Shown: positions 34,401 to 46,656, numbered from the stretch's first letter. The stretch is 64,000 bases of DNA from Clonostachys chloroleuca (GCA_037952775.1 JBANAY010000003.1:28210001-28274000); one strand, 5' to 3'. Notes: a model not told the origin generated them from the letters alone. A program made the numbers and translations.

Positions 34401-35123
34401 ACGTAGAGTTACACCAAAAGTATTCTTGTTAACAACATCGCAGCCAATCGTTTCCTCGACCACCTCTGCCACCACCGCCAAGCCCATGGGCTTCCAGGCG
34501 TCTCTCTATCTTGCCTGCTATCTTTGGCATCGGATACCTACTTGCCTTCCCCGAGATCGCAAAATCCATCCGCTCAAAGGGCATGTACGGCATCTGGAAA
34601 CAACAAATGCTCGACGCTTTCGAGGTTGCCATGACTCCTCATGACCTTATATCAGATGTGTATCACATTGTTGTTGGAGTCCAGCCTCGACGATACGGCT
34701 CTGCAATCAAAGCGGCAAGCGGAGACATCTCGCCTTCCAGCGAGATGCGTCTCAGCTGGATGCTTCAAGCGATCAAGCAGCAGACTGGCGATACGGGCTC
34801 GACGCAGACGGAGGGTGCTACCAGTGGAGTCAGCCCTCTGGTTGCCATACAACGCGCAACCACTATTGCGGAGGCTGCGGAGGCTGTGACTGATATCCTC
34901 GCCCATCGCTTAGCGCGCCTGATGATGATGGATTTGGAGTCAATCCACACAACCGGCAAATCGGTGGCAAGCCATGGACTGGACAGCATGATTGGTGCCG
35001 AGTTCCGCAACTGGACATTCCGTGAGTTCAAGGTTGATGTGCCCTAAGCTACTTGCTGGTAGTTTGATGGTGTCGGAACTGGCCCGGACCTTGAGTGAAA
35101 GAGTAAAGGAAAGTCACAACTGA
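31433..35123 (+). pseudogene. Highly reducing polyketide synthase remnant (DH to ACP)
   Basis: C-terminal half of an iterative type I HR-PKS. Similarity starts inside the dehydratase: QHKVAGEVLMPGAGYLALA, with the DH histidine. It continues FHHTSNIYSDG and ALHPTVLDS. A methyltransferase-like part follows (ILDRIRGVLADKGQLLLDVS). An enoyl-reductase start has SYRVDPREKAVGANEVKVHV and LDHELAGTVISVGENV. The ketoreductase shows LLVGCLGGLGVHVALWMA, then LRANINNKKELLDALEK and VVTSSVTATLGSSGQANYGAG. The acyl carrier end reads SVASHGLDSMIGAEFRNW. KS and AT are absent. The frame changes near 32150, 32560, 33390, 33700, 34080, 34230 and 35045. The final family block LLAGSLMVSELARTLSERV lies one frame away from the ACP. 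The enzyme cannot function. Confidence 0.85.
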
Positions 35124-36579
35124 GAAAATTAAGAATCAGTATATCTTCAACTGGCTGGGAAATTAAAGAATACGACGCAGGACCTATTTAGTTCAATGAT
35201 TACATTTCATCTTTTCCTCTCGCCTTCCTACGTGCCCCGGGGTGAACAGCAATCGAAGTCCAGTGTGGGCACAATGGAACCTGACGCGTCTTTGCCCATT
35301 ATCGATATAGATTAGGCAGTTGGAGCTTCAACGGTTCCAATTTGTATCCGTATACCAAATGCCTTAGATATGACACTCACCGTTTGTTTCTCGAGGTGAT
35401 TCGCGAAGCGCGTGATATGCCCACACCTACTCGTGGTATACAAGGTGAATAAGTGTAAATGCGCAGCACAAACATCGCCCCCTTACCATTTAAAAATATA
35501 ATGGGGGTCAGCCTTGAAATACAGGGCTTGTGTCTGTGTTGATCTACGTAGAGAAACCCGGAGAAGTCCCATGGGTTACTATGCCAAGCATCCGGCGAAT
35601 AGGATGATGTCAGCTGTCGGTCTTGGTGCCTACTTCCCAGCTGCTGTTCTATTTTGCTGTCCATCTCTTATTTGGCGTCTAAGCGCCAGGTAGCGACATT
35701 TGTACACAGGCTTTATTGTCTGCTGCTCAACCCAAATATGCAATGAGGCTGTAGAGAAGATGATCATTCGTTCACGTGAACTGCTCAGCGTAGATGATTC
35801 AAGCAAGCGAAATAAGCAACATTGGGTGTGAGTGCTGATCCCTAGTTTACTTGATCCGAGGGGCGCTTCATGGAGCCAGGCTCAGAATAGAAGCTGTCCT
35901 GCCACTTCATGGCCCCTGGAAGATTTGCGGATGACAAGCCGAAACCCATGATTAGCTTGGCGCGTAGCCCTAGATCATACAATAAGCATAATTGAAGCCA
36001 CCGCCGACAACCAAATCTCTCACGGAGTTGAATTTTGGTATTGAGTGTGCACAATTTGCAAGATACATACGGCTAACCTTTACGGTCAATTTATCGTCTC
36101 TTGTTATTGACACTCTCAACTACTCAATCGAAGGACTTCCGATGTTTTCTCTTCTCCAAGCAGGCCTTTGTTTCATGTTTTGAGTTGTGGAGCGGTCAGA
36201 TTATGGGCTCGCGTCGCTTAGTCCTAGTTTGGCAACGCATGAAAACATCCTGCAGTGCCGTACCGAAGTGCCTTATTTTAAGTAACATGGGGCTGAGTAG
36301 CGAGCATGCCCTACGACTTTGCTCCATTCGGCACGCAGTCGCAAGGTCAGGATCCATGTAGCTTGGGGCAAAAGAAGTCAGGGCTGAGCTCTCATCTCAG
36401 CTATTCTCTTGGCCTGCCTGATTTGGCAAAGATGAACCCAGGCTGCGATCTATGCCGCCTCATCTAATTCTTCTCGGGCATGGGCATTTCATATAAAGGA
36501 TCTGCCAAACCTTTCCATCTCTCCAAGTGTTCCATTGCTCAAGTCACCATCTTCCCAAACCAACATACCTTCGTTCAAC
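35124..36579. other. Intergenic, no gene seen
   Basis: About 1.45 kb between the PKS remnant and the metalloprotease. Short open frames on both strands (35377-35664 minus, 36101-36361 plus) lack motifs. The right end contains the metalloprotease promoter. Confidence 0.5.
36492..36497 (+). promoter_or_regulatory. TATA box of the metalloprotease
   Basis: TATAAA 88 bases upstream of the ATG at 36580, followed by a C/T-rich stretch suited to transcription start. Confidence 0.55.
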
Positions 36580-37614
36580 ATGTTGTCTCTCAAGTCTCTG
36601 CTTCTCTTTGCTGGCGCTGCCGCAGCTCGTGTCATCTCCCTCGATGGCAGGGCAGTGGACGAAAATCTGCCCTGCGGAAACGATGTGGTCCCGGACGAGT
36701 TGTACGATATGACGGCTGCCATTGCGGCCAAGAGATCTCTACGTTCCCGCAAGACCTGTGGCGCAAACAAGACGTCAACTGTGCAGGTGTATTTTCACGT
36801 TATCGACAATGGTTCCAACAGCACAGTTATCAAGGTAGGGTTGTCCCCTCGCCCCAGTTGCCATTTTTTGTACTGACATGTTTCAATAGGACAGTGATAT
36901 CGATAGACAGATGCGACTGATCGACGAAGAGTTCAGCAAGCATGGGTTCCACATGAAGCTTGCCAACGTCTCCCGCACTTCCAACCGCGACTGGGCCCAG
37001 GACGCCAACAGCACAGGAGTCACAAACATGAAGAACACTCTCCGTCGAGGCCGATACCGCGATCTCAATGTCTACATTGTTGATAGTATTGCCAACGTAT
37101 GTGCTACAAGAGGTCTCTCTTGCTTAGAAAACAGCTGACCGTGAATAGGGCACCCAAAACGGCAACTGCCACTATCCCACTGCACACCATCCCGAAGGCT
37201 CTCGTGAATTCCTGAGAGACGGCTGTGTCATTCGAAATTTTGTCGTTCCCAAGACCGACGAAGCAGCAACCGTCGAGGGCAAGGGCAAGACTCTGATCCA
37301 CGAGGTCGGTCACTGGTTTGGTCTCATCCACACTTTCGAGGGCGGTTGCGACAAGGGCGACGAGGTCGACGATACCCCTCCTCAGGTGGCCTCCAGCACC
37401 ACTTGCGGCTTGCCTGCGAAGACCTGCCCCGGCGCCGCTGCCGTTCTCTTCAAGAACTACATGGACTACAGCCCAGGGTAAGATCCAAATCTTCGTTGTA
37501 ACTTATCTGATTACATTGCTAACCAATTTTGATTACAGAGCGTGCCGAGATTCTTTCACTCCCGGCCAGGTCGAGAGAATGAAGGGTTTCTGGACCAACT
37601 ACCGACTTAAATAA
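36580..37614 (+). CDS. Secreted M43 (pappalysin-like) zinc metalloprotease
   Basis: Extracellular zinc endopeptidase of the metzincin group, MEROPS M43B-like. Four exons (36580-36834, 36890-37096, 37149-37477, 37539-37614) all join in phase to 288 residues, the usual length for fungal members. MLSLKSLLLFAGAAAARV is the signal peptide. The catalytic helix reads TLIHEVGHWFGLIHTF, with all three zinc histidines, the catalytic glutamate and the metzincin glycine. It is followed by a short Cys-bearing loop (EGGC) and KNYMDYSPG, the Met-turn. Paired cysteines (CGLPAKTCPG, ACRDSF) suggest disulphides. Introns of 55, 52 and 61 nt have normal borders. The ATG at 36580 was chosen because it heads the signal peptide. 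Fungal relatives are secreted during host or protein-substrate growth; the role here is inferred only from the family. Confidence 0.92.
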
Positions 37615-40350
37615 AGAGGGGACATGATAATGTTAGTATTGTAAAACCGGGGGCGGTTCCCCGAGGTGTTTGATTCTGGTTGAGCTTAAGATTTGTTCAT
37701 TTTCATGAGGGTAGATTGTATTTTGTACAACCATAGACATATCTAATTATAGAAGACCTCATCAATTATTCGATTGCTTGTGCACAGGATGATTTTGACA
37801 TGATTTAAATACCTAGGGCTCTAACCTTTCACATTTCCTGGTGAGGCTCCCTTACCTGAAGCCGGCTGCAGCCTCCATTATTTTCAATTACTGCTATAAA
37901 AAAAAAGCCCCGAGGGACTTGTTCTACTTCAATCCGTTTGTATTAAGCATTCGGGAGCACTTTACTGAAGATCTAATGCAACATTTTCAGCAATATGGTC
38001 TCGAGAAATCAATACCAGGGCCCTCGTCGCACTTACAATGTGGAACAAAGATCGAAGGTTCATCTGTGATCCCTTGGCCACGGCAAAGCAGGCGATTGGG
38101 ACCGAGTCGCGGTCATTCTGTCAACTTCTAGCCCTTCGTCAGACGGGGCGAGCAACAACCTGTCTCCAGCCTCTGAATATTCTATTGCTCCCATTTTGAC
38201 CAAGTCGGAAATATGAATACACATCAAGCTTATCTGACATACAAAGTGTCGCTTTTATGTGGGTTAAACATTCATCTGAATCCCTTTGTAGCTACGTGTG
38301 AGAGGCGTTTAGGAGAAAAATGGAAATACTGAGGCTGGCGGAAAGATACAAATTAAGAGTTAAATCAATTTGCTTCTATTTCAAGTGGTTAAGCCAAGAG
38401 GGATAGGTGTTGATATTCCACAGAGTTTGGCTGGATTCATTGGATAGCATGCCAAGTTATTATGTCTACCTTATCCAGGTCTATAAGGCAATGTGCGCAT
38501 AATTGGATGAGCGTATCACAAACATGCGGGTAACGAAAAAAAATATAACTAATACAAAGAAAAAAGGAAATGAAAAAGTATGAACCGGCACTTTTTCCAA
38601 CAATGCTTTGTGATGATCTCAAAAATTAGTGCGCGCACAAAAGAATGGGCGGCGGTATAGGGTAGGAGCTAGATGCGCTCAATCCAAGCATCCCTAATCT
38701 CCGAACTGGCGACCACATCATGATGCCAAGAACATGCCAAGACTGTTTATGAGAATCTAGAGCTGGCCAAGGGCGATGCTAGTCGCTATCTTGGGTTTTG
38801 GATGGAGTAAATGAGCTGAGAGGAGGTGGGTGATTACAGAGGTCCACCTAGGATTGATTTTGGGGTCGATCGCACATGAACCTGCACTGGGCGATTTCCT
38901 AGCCACAGATCGTACTTGTGAGACATCTTTCCAATCCGATCATGTTCCTAGGGTATGATGCACTGCCAGAGCGGATGCTTGGTGCGTGTTTATTTTGGGC
39001 TGGAGGCTGCATTAGGGGGAAAACTGTGGCGGAGGGAGCCAAAAACAGCAGAGCATTTACAGCGCGATTAGCAGCATCATTAGCGGTGTCATGAACCACA
39101 AATTCCACAATTAGCGTCTGGTGGTGGTTCACGGAAAGTGGCGGTGGCTTGGGCGGCTAATCAAGGGCAGAATGTGCGGGAGGAAGAAGGAAAGCCACCG
39201 GCGATTCCCGTTTGTTGGGCATTTCAATTCATGCGGCACAGCTCATGCAAGACAAGACACACAGCGCCAGCCGACAGAGAAATACGAGCATTCACGGCGA
39301 CCCGGATCGGGCCTAGCTGACCCGACTATTGGCAGCGCCTGGGGCAGGGCAGGTTGTCTGCAGGGACGAGCCACGCCGTTTCGCGCTCCAGGTGCAATAG
39401 TAACCTGCTGGTCGGGAATAGTCTGTTCAGCTCCTTCGCGTAAGCTTTCTATTCTTACCTCTAGCCCCTTGGCGGGAGTCGCCAGCGAGAACCACGGCCG
39501 GCTTGAGGGGGTGGAATGGGGGGCTTACCATAGGGCTGGAGTGCCCATCCGGCCACCAACTCAGCAGCTCGGATTGATCTTACAGCAGCAGCGTCTGCCT
39601 ACGAGTTATAGACAGCTCGCATGCAGGCCTGGCAGCAGCTGGTGATTGGCTCCATCCCGGGCGAATCGGTGGTAACCACGGCAGCCATAGCCACCATGGC
39701 CCAGGCCAAGCCCGCCGGCCAGCTGTAATCAGCATGCCGCCATCATGCGGTGGGCAGCAGCAGGTAGCAGCATTAGCGAGCTGGTGGTGGAATCAAAAGC
39801 GTCTTGCTCACAGAGGCAGGCAGTCGAGCCTGGTCTGGCGATGATGGGCTTCACTTCAAGAATGCAGAGCCAGGTGCAAGACGGCGGCCGCTTCACCGCA
39901 CCACCTCCAGCAGGGGCAAGACAGTGAGCCAGTGGGCAGATCCAGATGAATGGCTGCTTAAGCTTGATTGACTGACCCTGCCGGATAACCGCTAAACTCA
40001 GCCACGACAGGCTAGACTGCTGATCGCTGAGCTTGTCTCTGCCTAGCTGCAGCTCTAAACCCATCCCATGGCTTTGGCCTAGGCCTAGAACCTGCGGCAC
40101 TTGTCGAATTGCAGCCTTCAGCCGCCGCCACAAAAACGCTGCGTCCAGGTGATGGTGATGACTGGTCCAGAACTGTCAATGGGTGGTCTGTGAGCTGTGC
40201 TGTGTCGTAGCTCGCGTTCGGCTTATTGGTATTAATTCTCTTTATCTCGCCAGTCCCGTCCTGTTCATGTGCTAGCCACCTGTTCTTCGGCATCTCACTC
40301 CATCACCACCCATCCTCCTCTCCAGACTCACCTCGTCACATCCAGCAAAC
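37615..40350. other. 2.7-kb intergenic region, long upstream of the wall protein
   Basis: No gene was assembled. From about 39100 to 40150 GC rises and long open frames appear on both strands over the same bases (39121-39645 plus, 39729-40133 minus). They have no domain, so I treat them as composition artefacts. The region is rich in CAGC/GCTG repeats and G-runs. The last 150 bases before 40351 are C/T-rich, a typical leader. The large size suggests an extended promoter for the wall protein, or a missed noncoding RNA. Confidence 0.45.
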
Positions 40351-41559
40351 ATGCGCTTCACCATTGCTCTCATGCTTGGCCTGGCTGCCCGAGGCGGCCT
40401 GGCCCAGAGCTCCGCTGTCATCGCCCCCGTACCGACTTCAGCTGTTGTTGTTGTGCCCACATCGCAGGCACAGGCACCGACGAGCGCTGCTCAACCTGTT
40501 GTCAGCAGCCAGGCTCCCGTCCGGCAGAGCTCTGCTGCTCCTGTCCAGTCGTCAGTAGCAGTTCCCACATCGGCAGCGGCCACCTCGGTTCCAGTGCGTT
40601 TTCTTTTCTGCAGCTCATTCATGAGGGTGTCGTGCTAACTTGACCTCGCAGGTCATCGCCTCCTCGGTAGTACAGGCCAGCTCCAATGCCGTACAGAGCA
40701 GCGTTTCTGCCTCGCGATCGCAACAAACACAAAGTGCCGTGGTCTCCGTCGTTTCGAGCGTTGTTGGTGTCACGAGTGTCGTCAGCGGATCGACCATTGT
40801 TGGGTCAACTCTCGTCCAGGTCACGACAACCGCCACCCGAGCTTCAGGCACTGCTACCTCGACCGCCTCCAGCGCTTCATCCAGCATTGCATCTGCCCTG
40901 CCTGTGCCTCTGAAGGACTCAGTGCTGACCCAGAATACTCAACTCACCCAAGTGGAGGGACAGCCTGCAGTGTAAGTGCCAAATCAATTGGAAAAAGAAG
41001 AATACATACGCTAACCGTCGTCCTTTCCAGTGTCATGAACGCTCCCACCTGGGGCCAAGCATCGTACTACGTCAACGCCGAGAAGCCCAAGGACGTTCCC
41101 CAGACCGAGAAGGTCAGGATCCTCGCCACCCTCCTCATCACGACTCCCGCCGCCAAGCGATCCTGGTGGAAGCGCCAGTCCACCGCCGCGGGCTGCGACC
41201 TGAGCCTGACCGTCGACGGCACCCAGGCCTACCAGACCAGTCTCAGCAAGGACAGCACCACCTCCCAGGGCGGCAAGCTGGAGCTGAGCAGCGAGGCCGT
41301 CCAGGCCGGCACCCAGCAGCCCAAGCTCGAGTTCGCCCAGACCTGTCGCCAGGAGCCCGTCCAGGTGACCGTCTACCAGCTCACCATCACCGGCGAGAAG
41401 AGCAACGTGCAGACCCCCATCAACCCTAACCAGGTCAACAACAACACCAACTCGGGCAACAACTCGAGCGGCAAGGACAAGGACGGCGCCGGCTCTTCTC
41501 TGGCCGCCGGTAGCTTCACCGCCCTCTGCGTCGCTGCCGCCGTCGCTTTTTTCCTGTAG
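40351..41559 (+). CDS. Ser/Thr-rich GPI-anchored cell-wall-type protein
   Basis: Three exons (40351-40593, 40652-40971, 41031-41559) join in phase to 363 residues. MRFTIALMLGLAARGGLAQ is a signal peptide. Residues 20-170 are very rich in Ser, Ala, Val and Thr (for example SAVVSVVSSVVGVTSVVSGS), as in O-mannosylated wall or adhesin stalks. A compact domain follows: WGQASYYVNAEKPKD, KRSWWKRQS with a possible dibasic processing site, CDLSLTVDGTQAY and QTCRQEPVQVTVYQLTITG. An Asn/Ser/Gly linker precedes SSLAAGSFTALCVAAAVAFFL at the stop. That is a hydrophobic tail after small residues, fitting GPI attachment. Codon use in exon 3 is strongly C/G-ended, suggesting high expression. The family is not recognised, and no lesion is seen. 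Confidence 0.82.
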
Positions 41560-42667
41560 ATGCGACGCGACTCCCGGCTTTGTTGCTTCCTTTCACAATG
41601 GCGTTTCAGTAAAATATCTGAATATTGCGTGATAGATAATGTAATTTATGATATCTTGTGGGCAATTTTTTTTCTTTCATTTGGCGAAATATCTTTATTC
41701 TCAAGAGAACGAGGCATGATGCATGGAGCGAACAGTTTTATTATAGAATGGTCCATTAGTTCACACTCATCTATCCGTCACCAATCTACATGGTTTTTTT
41801 CTTTATTTTTATTTTCCATATGCCTGCAATTGTCTGCTTCGCGTGATACCCACACTAGTATGTTTTGGGAAAGATGACCGACAACCTTCTCGATCCATCT
41901 CCTGCGACGGTGAGACGAGCTGGAGGCGGGATTGAGATGCGACGTCGGCATCAGCGGAGGAAAGGGGCGCACGAAGGCCATGCTTCCGTGCATTTTATCT
42001 CTAGATGTCTTGGAAGAGGGTATTTTGGCTGCGAGACATGGCTGGAAGATGGAGAGCAGCCGTAGGGCTGAGGCCAGGGGAGTGATCATCGCATTCCGTC
42101 TCCACTGGCAGATCTGCAGCTCTGAGCTCGGGGGCCTTCAGCTTGCGATGCCGGAATGGGCGGTTATTGTTTCTTCTATAGACAAACAATCTAATTGATT
42201 GCTATTATTACTATGATCATCGTGCCCCCTCCAAGTCTGAGAAGGGAGGCAATGCCCATCCCTCCCTGAGCTGCTCATCCTCCATCAACAGTTGCCCGAC
42301 CTCTTGGGTCAGCCCCCGCCCGGTAGATATATGTATATTAATTAGCTTAAGGGTTGACATGCCAAAGGGCCAATAACGGAATTGAACTTCAGTCGCACCG
42401 ATTGGCCAAACCCCATCAATATCTGGAATGGGCCACACCGGGCACTTGACCCCCTGCCAGCTCTAAGCCTCATGACAGCGCGGCATATTGAGAGGGGAAT
42501 GGGTCCGTTATAAGAAGGATGCCCCTCCCCAACCTTGGCAATGGCCAGGCCAATTGCCATTTGCTTCTCGCTCCTAAGCCGACGTCGATTGTGCAAGCCT
42601 CTCATCCATAACCAGCCGTCTGGAAATCCATACGAAGAAGCTCTATCTGAGCAGCTCAGGCGCGATA
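41560..42667. other. Intergenic between wall protein and regulator
   Basis: About 1.1 kb. The first 300 bases are AT-rich and likely hold the 3' end of the wall-protein transcript. The sequence TTATAAG near 42507, about 160 bases before the regulator ATG, could be its TATA box. Open frames here overlap on both strands without motifs. Confidence 0.45.
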
Positions 42668-44405
42668 ATGGGAGGCGTCCCGAGAAGCCAAGGCTGCCAA
42701 ACGTGCAAGCGGCGCAAGATCAAGGTACACTCCAAGAAATGTCCCACCCACATACATACCAGCCTCTAGGTACCCAGATCCCGCCTGGGGACTCAATCAA
42801 GGCTTGTCTTACAAACGCCTTGATTCAAACCGATAGAGAAGGAATGCCACTGACTCACGCGTGCCTAGTGTGACGAGACGTGGCCAAGCTGCGCTCAATG
42901 CCGCCATCTCGGAGCAACATGCCCAGGCCCAACCGCCCTCGTCAAGTTCGTCAACAGCAAAAGCCCCCCAAATAACACGGCACCGCTCCCCTCCCGCCCG
43001 GCTCCTCCAAGCAAACCGTGGAAGTTCGCAGCGGACTCAAAGGATGTCCGGTCGAAAAAGGTCCATTACGCAAAGGTGGACGACTTGGCCGACGGCAGCT
43101 ACGGTCTCCTGTTCTTCGGCAAGCCCAAGTCGATGCCCACCACGCTGGCCGAGCGCATCGCGAACCGCCTCACCACCAAGATGCAGGGTAGCCAGCACGG
43201 CGTGACGAGCCTGCACATGAGCTACCTCGTCTTCACGCCCCAGCGGCTCGCCGAGAGCGCCTGCCTCCGCGACGCTGTCGACTGCTTCTGCTCCGCCTGG
43301 TCCGACTTCCAGAGCCGCGAGCCGCGGGGGAGCTGATCGCCCTGCCGCAGTACGGCAAGGCGCTGAGGAGCGTGAGGAGGGCGCTGCTGAGCCCCCGCGA
43401 GGCGTTGAAGACGGAGACGCTGGCGGCCATTACCATCATGGAGCGGGCGTGTACCTTGTTTGACCGGCAGAACAGCGTGAGCATCCACCTGAAGGGGATC
43501 GTGCAGCTGATACTGAATAAGGGTCCGCCGAACCTTAATGATGATCTTGATGTGGCGGTGTCTAACGAGTCGCATTCTGCTTTGGTGGGTTGTCCTTGAC
43601 TTTCTGATGTTTTCGGATAGCTGACTGTTCATAGATGCCAACTTGGGTTTATGGCGAGAGTGTTGCGTTTTTGACCAAGAGCCCCTGGAAAGAGGTGCTG
43701 GACGAGTGTGCAATCTCCCACTCGCGGCTACAGGGCCTGGATTGGAAATTCCTCAGCCTCGACGACGCCTGGGTCCTGTACGGCTATGCAAAGGGGATTC
43801 TGGAGAGAAGAAGGCAGTTTCAAGAAATCTTCTTGGGACCAGTTTCCGATGGAACGAAGGACTCTTCCATCGCTCTGATGAATCAATTGATGCCCGTGTA
43901 TAACCACGTCGCGGAGCTCGCAGCCCAAGCTCGTGTCAAGGGCCTTCAAGTGGGCGAGTTAACAGAGTCACCGAACCCCGGCGGTCTTACGAAGATGCGA
44001 TACAGCTTCATCAGTGCGCTGCTAGCATTGACCTTCCAAGCCATGATCGTCGGGCAGATGAACATGCTGCACATGTTAATCCAGCTGAACAAGCTGGGCG
44101 GTGATGATCCGGAGCTTGGTACCTCGCTGAGGGTTAAATATCGAGCCGCTGCCCAGGACTTCTGGAAGTTCCTGCCGTACTTTTATGAGCTGGAGTCTGT
44201 CGTTGCCTGGCACTTCCTTCCATCTCTCTGTCTTACATGGGAGGCTGCGGAGAAGGAGGACGAGCAGGAGGCGATATTGAACATGGTCCTATACATGGAT
44301 AGTTATCTTCGGAGGTGGAGTAAAGAGCCCAAGATAATCAAGATTTCAATGTTGGAAACTGCAAAGTTATTAACCGGACGTCGTCCGGACTTGGCTATAC
44401 TGTAG
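42668..44405 (+). pseudogene. Zn2Cys6 transcription factor with G-tract frameshift
   Basis: Fungal binuclear zinc-cluster regulator. Exon 1 (42668-42724) gives MGGVPRSQGCQTCKRRKIK, and exon 2 (from 42869) starts CDETWPSCAQCRHLGATC. Together they carry the six cysteines C-x2-C-x6-C-x5-C-x2-C-x6-C. The usual middle region follows (LLFFGKPKSMPTTLAERIAN, DAVDCFCSAWSDFQ). At a run of five G (43326-43330) the frame breaks. One more G would give continuous sequence REPRGELIALPQYGKAL, and exon 3 (43635-44405) then splices in phase and ends PDLAIL. The restored length would be 514 residues, normal for the class. Because everything except this homopolymer is intact, an assembly or base-calling error is quite likely; otherwise it is a very recent null allele. 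Targets are unknown; the flanking wall-protein and Gfa-family genes are separately promoted. Confidence 0.78.
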
Positions 44406-44771
44406 CTTCAATATATGAAACTGTACATAAACTGGGCTTGCTCCTCGCTCCATGAGTGCTTGACGATGACTTTTGTGCATGATGTCTCAACAATATGACT
44501 AGATGGTGGATGCTTTTTCATTTCAACTAACTTCTGTAATACATGATAATGCCCAATCTTGAAGCTCTTCATTAAACACAGACACACAGACACACAGAGC
44601 TCTTTTTTTTTAAACACACCTGCAAATGCTTCAATCCGTCCTGGTATCTCCGCTCGACAAACACCAAACAACAGCCGCCATACTCCTCTTCGATTCTCAA
44701 GTTTCAATTTACATTTCAATGTACATTCCAACAATAGTCCCCATTCTCTCGCTTCCACTTTGACTATACGG
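44406..44771. other. 3' intergenic with short CA-type repeat
   Basis: Convergent 3' ends of the regulator and the Gfa-family gene. It contains a short ACACAG-type tandem repeat near 44574-44599 and a run of eight T near 44604. No gene is seen. Confidence 0.5.
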
Positions 44772-45494
44772 TTATGCCTTCTTCTCGGCGGTCCATGAAG
44801 CAATCAGATCCTTAAATACATGTTAGCTCAGATTGAATCCAAATGAAGTGATGATTCATACCATAAGAGGAGGCGAAAGCGAGTCAAACGTATCCAAGCC
44901 AATCGACTTGAGCTTGGCCCTCACATCCCCCATCTTCTCCGCGTCGAAGCCCTGCTCGATAATCGACGACACAAACGCAGCAAACTGCGGCTCCTGCCAC
45001 CCCTTCTCCTCCGACAGCTCCACGTGCACAAAGTCCAGCCCCTTGAAGGGGTGCTCGGCCTCGATCCGCCCGTACATGTGCACCCCGCACTCCTCGCACG
45101 CGTACCGCTGGATGGCCGCCTTCTCGTCGACGACATACAGCTTGTCCCCGTTGGCCGTCACGCGCAGCTGGTCGCGCGGGATGACAGCCACGACGGAGAA
45201 GAGCGCGCCCTCGGGCTTCCAGCACTTGGAGCAGCCGCAGGCGTGGTTGTGGGCGACGTTGCCGTCGAGGGTCACCTCGACGGTGCGGGAGGCGCAGTGG
45301 CACCGGAGCTTGCCGCCGGCAAACTTGGGGTCGCCCTTCTTGATGCCGGAGTCGAGGAGAGGGTGGAGGGGAGGGGAGGAGCGGGCGGCGCTGTTCTTGT
45401 AGTAGTGGGTGATTGCGGCGGCGGCCGAGACGAGGGACCCGGCGAGGATGGCCGAGGAGGCGTACTTGTGCTTTTTGATGAGGGCGGTGGCCAT
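44772..45494 (-). CDS. Gfa-family glutathione-dependent formaldehyde-activating protein
   Basis: Zinc protein of the Gfa/CENP-V family, which includes S-(hydroxymethyl)glutathione synthase, an enzyme that joins formaldehyde to glutathione. Two exons (45494-44862 and 44810-44772) join in phase to 223 residues; the short last exon supplies [12 protein letters not shown]. An N-terminal hydrophobic stretch ([21 protein letters not shown]) is unusual for a purely cytosolic enzyme and could anchor it to a membrane or target it to mitochondria. Zinc ligands are visible as LRCHCAS, then [13 protein letters not shown], then [12 protein letters not shown]. The mature domain has the normal length of about 180 residues. 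Strong G/C-ended codons suggest good expression. Long open frames on the opposite strand here are shadows of this composition. Activity on formaldehyde is family-based and some members lack it. Confidence 0.88.
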
Positions 45495-46656
45495 GGCGGT
45501 CGATGTGTGGGTGATTTGGTGTGAATTGGGTCTGGATTCGAGGTCGAGGTGAGCGTGAGGATGGGGAGGAGGGAGAGATTAGAGCTGGATTTCAGTAGAG
45601 AAGACAGTTGACCACACCCTTTGCATAATGTTTTATTCAACGGTCTTCGACTTGGTCGAGCCGTAGTCGGAACGGGTTCCGGAATAGATACCGAGTTTGT
45701 CCCGTTGCATCTTACTGGTTGGGGAAAAGGTATCCGGAGAAGTGGGCTGGAGTGCGGCAACGCTAGCCCAGTCTACTGTCGACCCTGCGTTTGATGAGAA
45801 TCCCGGTGATGTGATTCGTTCGATCACTGTCTCAGCCTCTTGCACACCGTTGTGCACAAAGTTGGAGACATGAGCTTAAGACTCAACGACGGACGCGCTC
45901 CGGATTTCGGTTTGTTGCCCCTTTCCTTCCCCACAACGCCCCTAAGGAACTTGATGTCTAGGGCCAGGCTAATATTGAGGTCAAGCCATGTTGATCTGTT
46001 TTCCAAGCAGTCCCAAATTGGCTGGGAAGGCAATTCCTGCATGCTCAAGTGCTTGGGAAGGCCCCTTATATAGGTAAGGATGTGATATCACCTGGATCGG
46101 GCTCAATATCGGGGTTGAACCCGACGATCTACTACCCCGCAGGATGAGGACGGAGTTTCCCCTCTCAATGACAGGTGACGGTGACGTTTGTGTACGCGTT
46201 CGGTCGTGAATCTGACTTCTCACCCCTCCCTGTAAGATACAGCCTAATTGAAGCCTTCAATTGTTGTACCAATGGAATAGCTGTCCTCGTATGTTATGTT
46301 GTATTCACGGTGTAGTCGTTGTGTTAAAATGCCAGGTCTAGCCTCTTCCGTTGCAGCCTTTTTACTCGATACTCGTATTCTTATCAGAATGTTGTGTTCA
46401 CGGATGCCATCAACCTTAATCTCATAAGAAGCAATAGCATGATTGCGTTTCTTAAAAAGTAATTGCTACATAACATCAGCGTCTTGGTCTAAGAACATTC
46501 TTGAGTACTTATAATCATCGTGCGGAGCTACAGTGCATTGAGTCATGCCCACTCCACCACAAGCAAGGAAGCAGACCACCCAGTTAGGGTGGTTAATCTT
46601 GTCTATCTAGAGTCAATCTCGACATTGGTAGGTTGCTCGCCCCACGAGAGGTAGGC
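45495..46656. other. Intergenic with an unassigned minus-strand frame
   Basis: The minus frame 45857-45633 ends GIYSGTRSDYGSTKSKTVE and looks protein-like in composition, perhaps the tail of a decayed gene, but no start, domain or upstream exon could be joined. The remaining kilobase shows no recognisable gene. Confidence 0.4.

Noticed and set aside
39121..40133. Two opposed open frames upstream of the wall protein
   Set aside because: Overly Gly/Arg/Gln/Ala-rich, no domain, no splice partners, located in a GC-shifted region.
41166..41429. Arg/His/Pro-rich frame inside wall-protein exon 3
   Set aside because: Out-of-frame shadow of the C/G-ended codons of the spliced wall-protein gene.
45024..45760. 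Long open frames antisense to the Gfa-family gene
   Set aside because: They are Gly/Val- or Arg/Ser/Pro-rich, lack domains and mirror the G/C-ended codons of the real gene.
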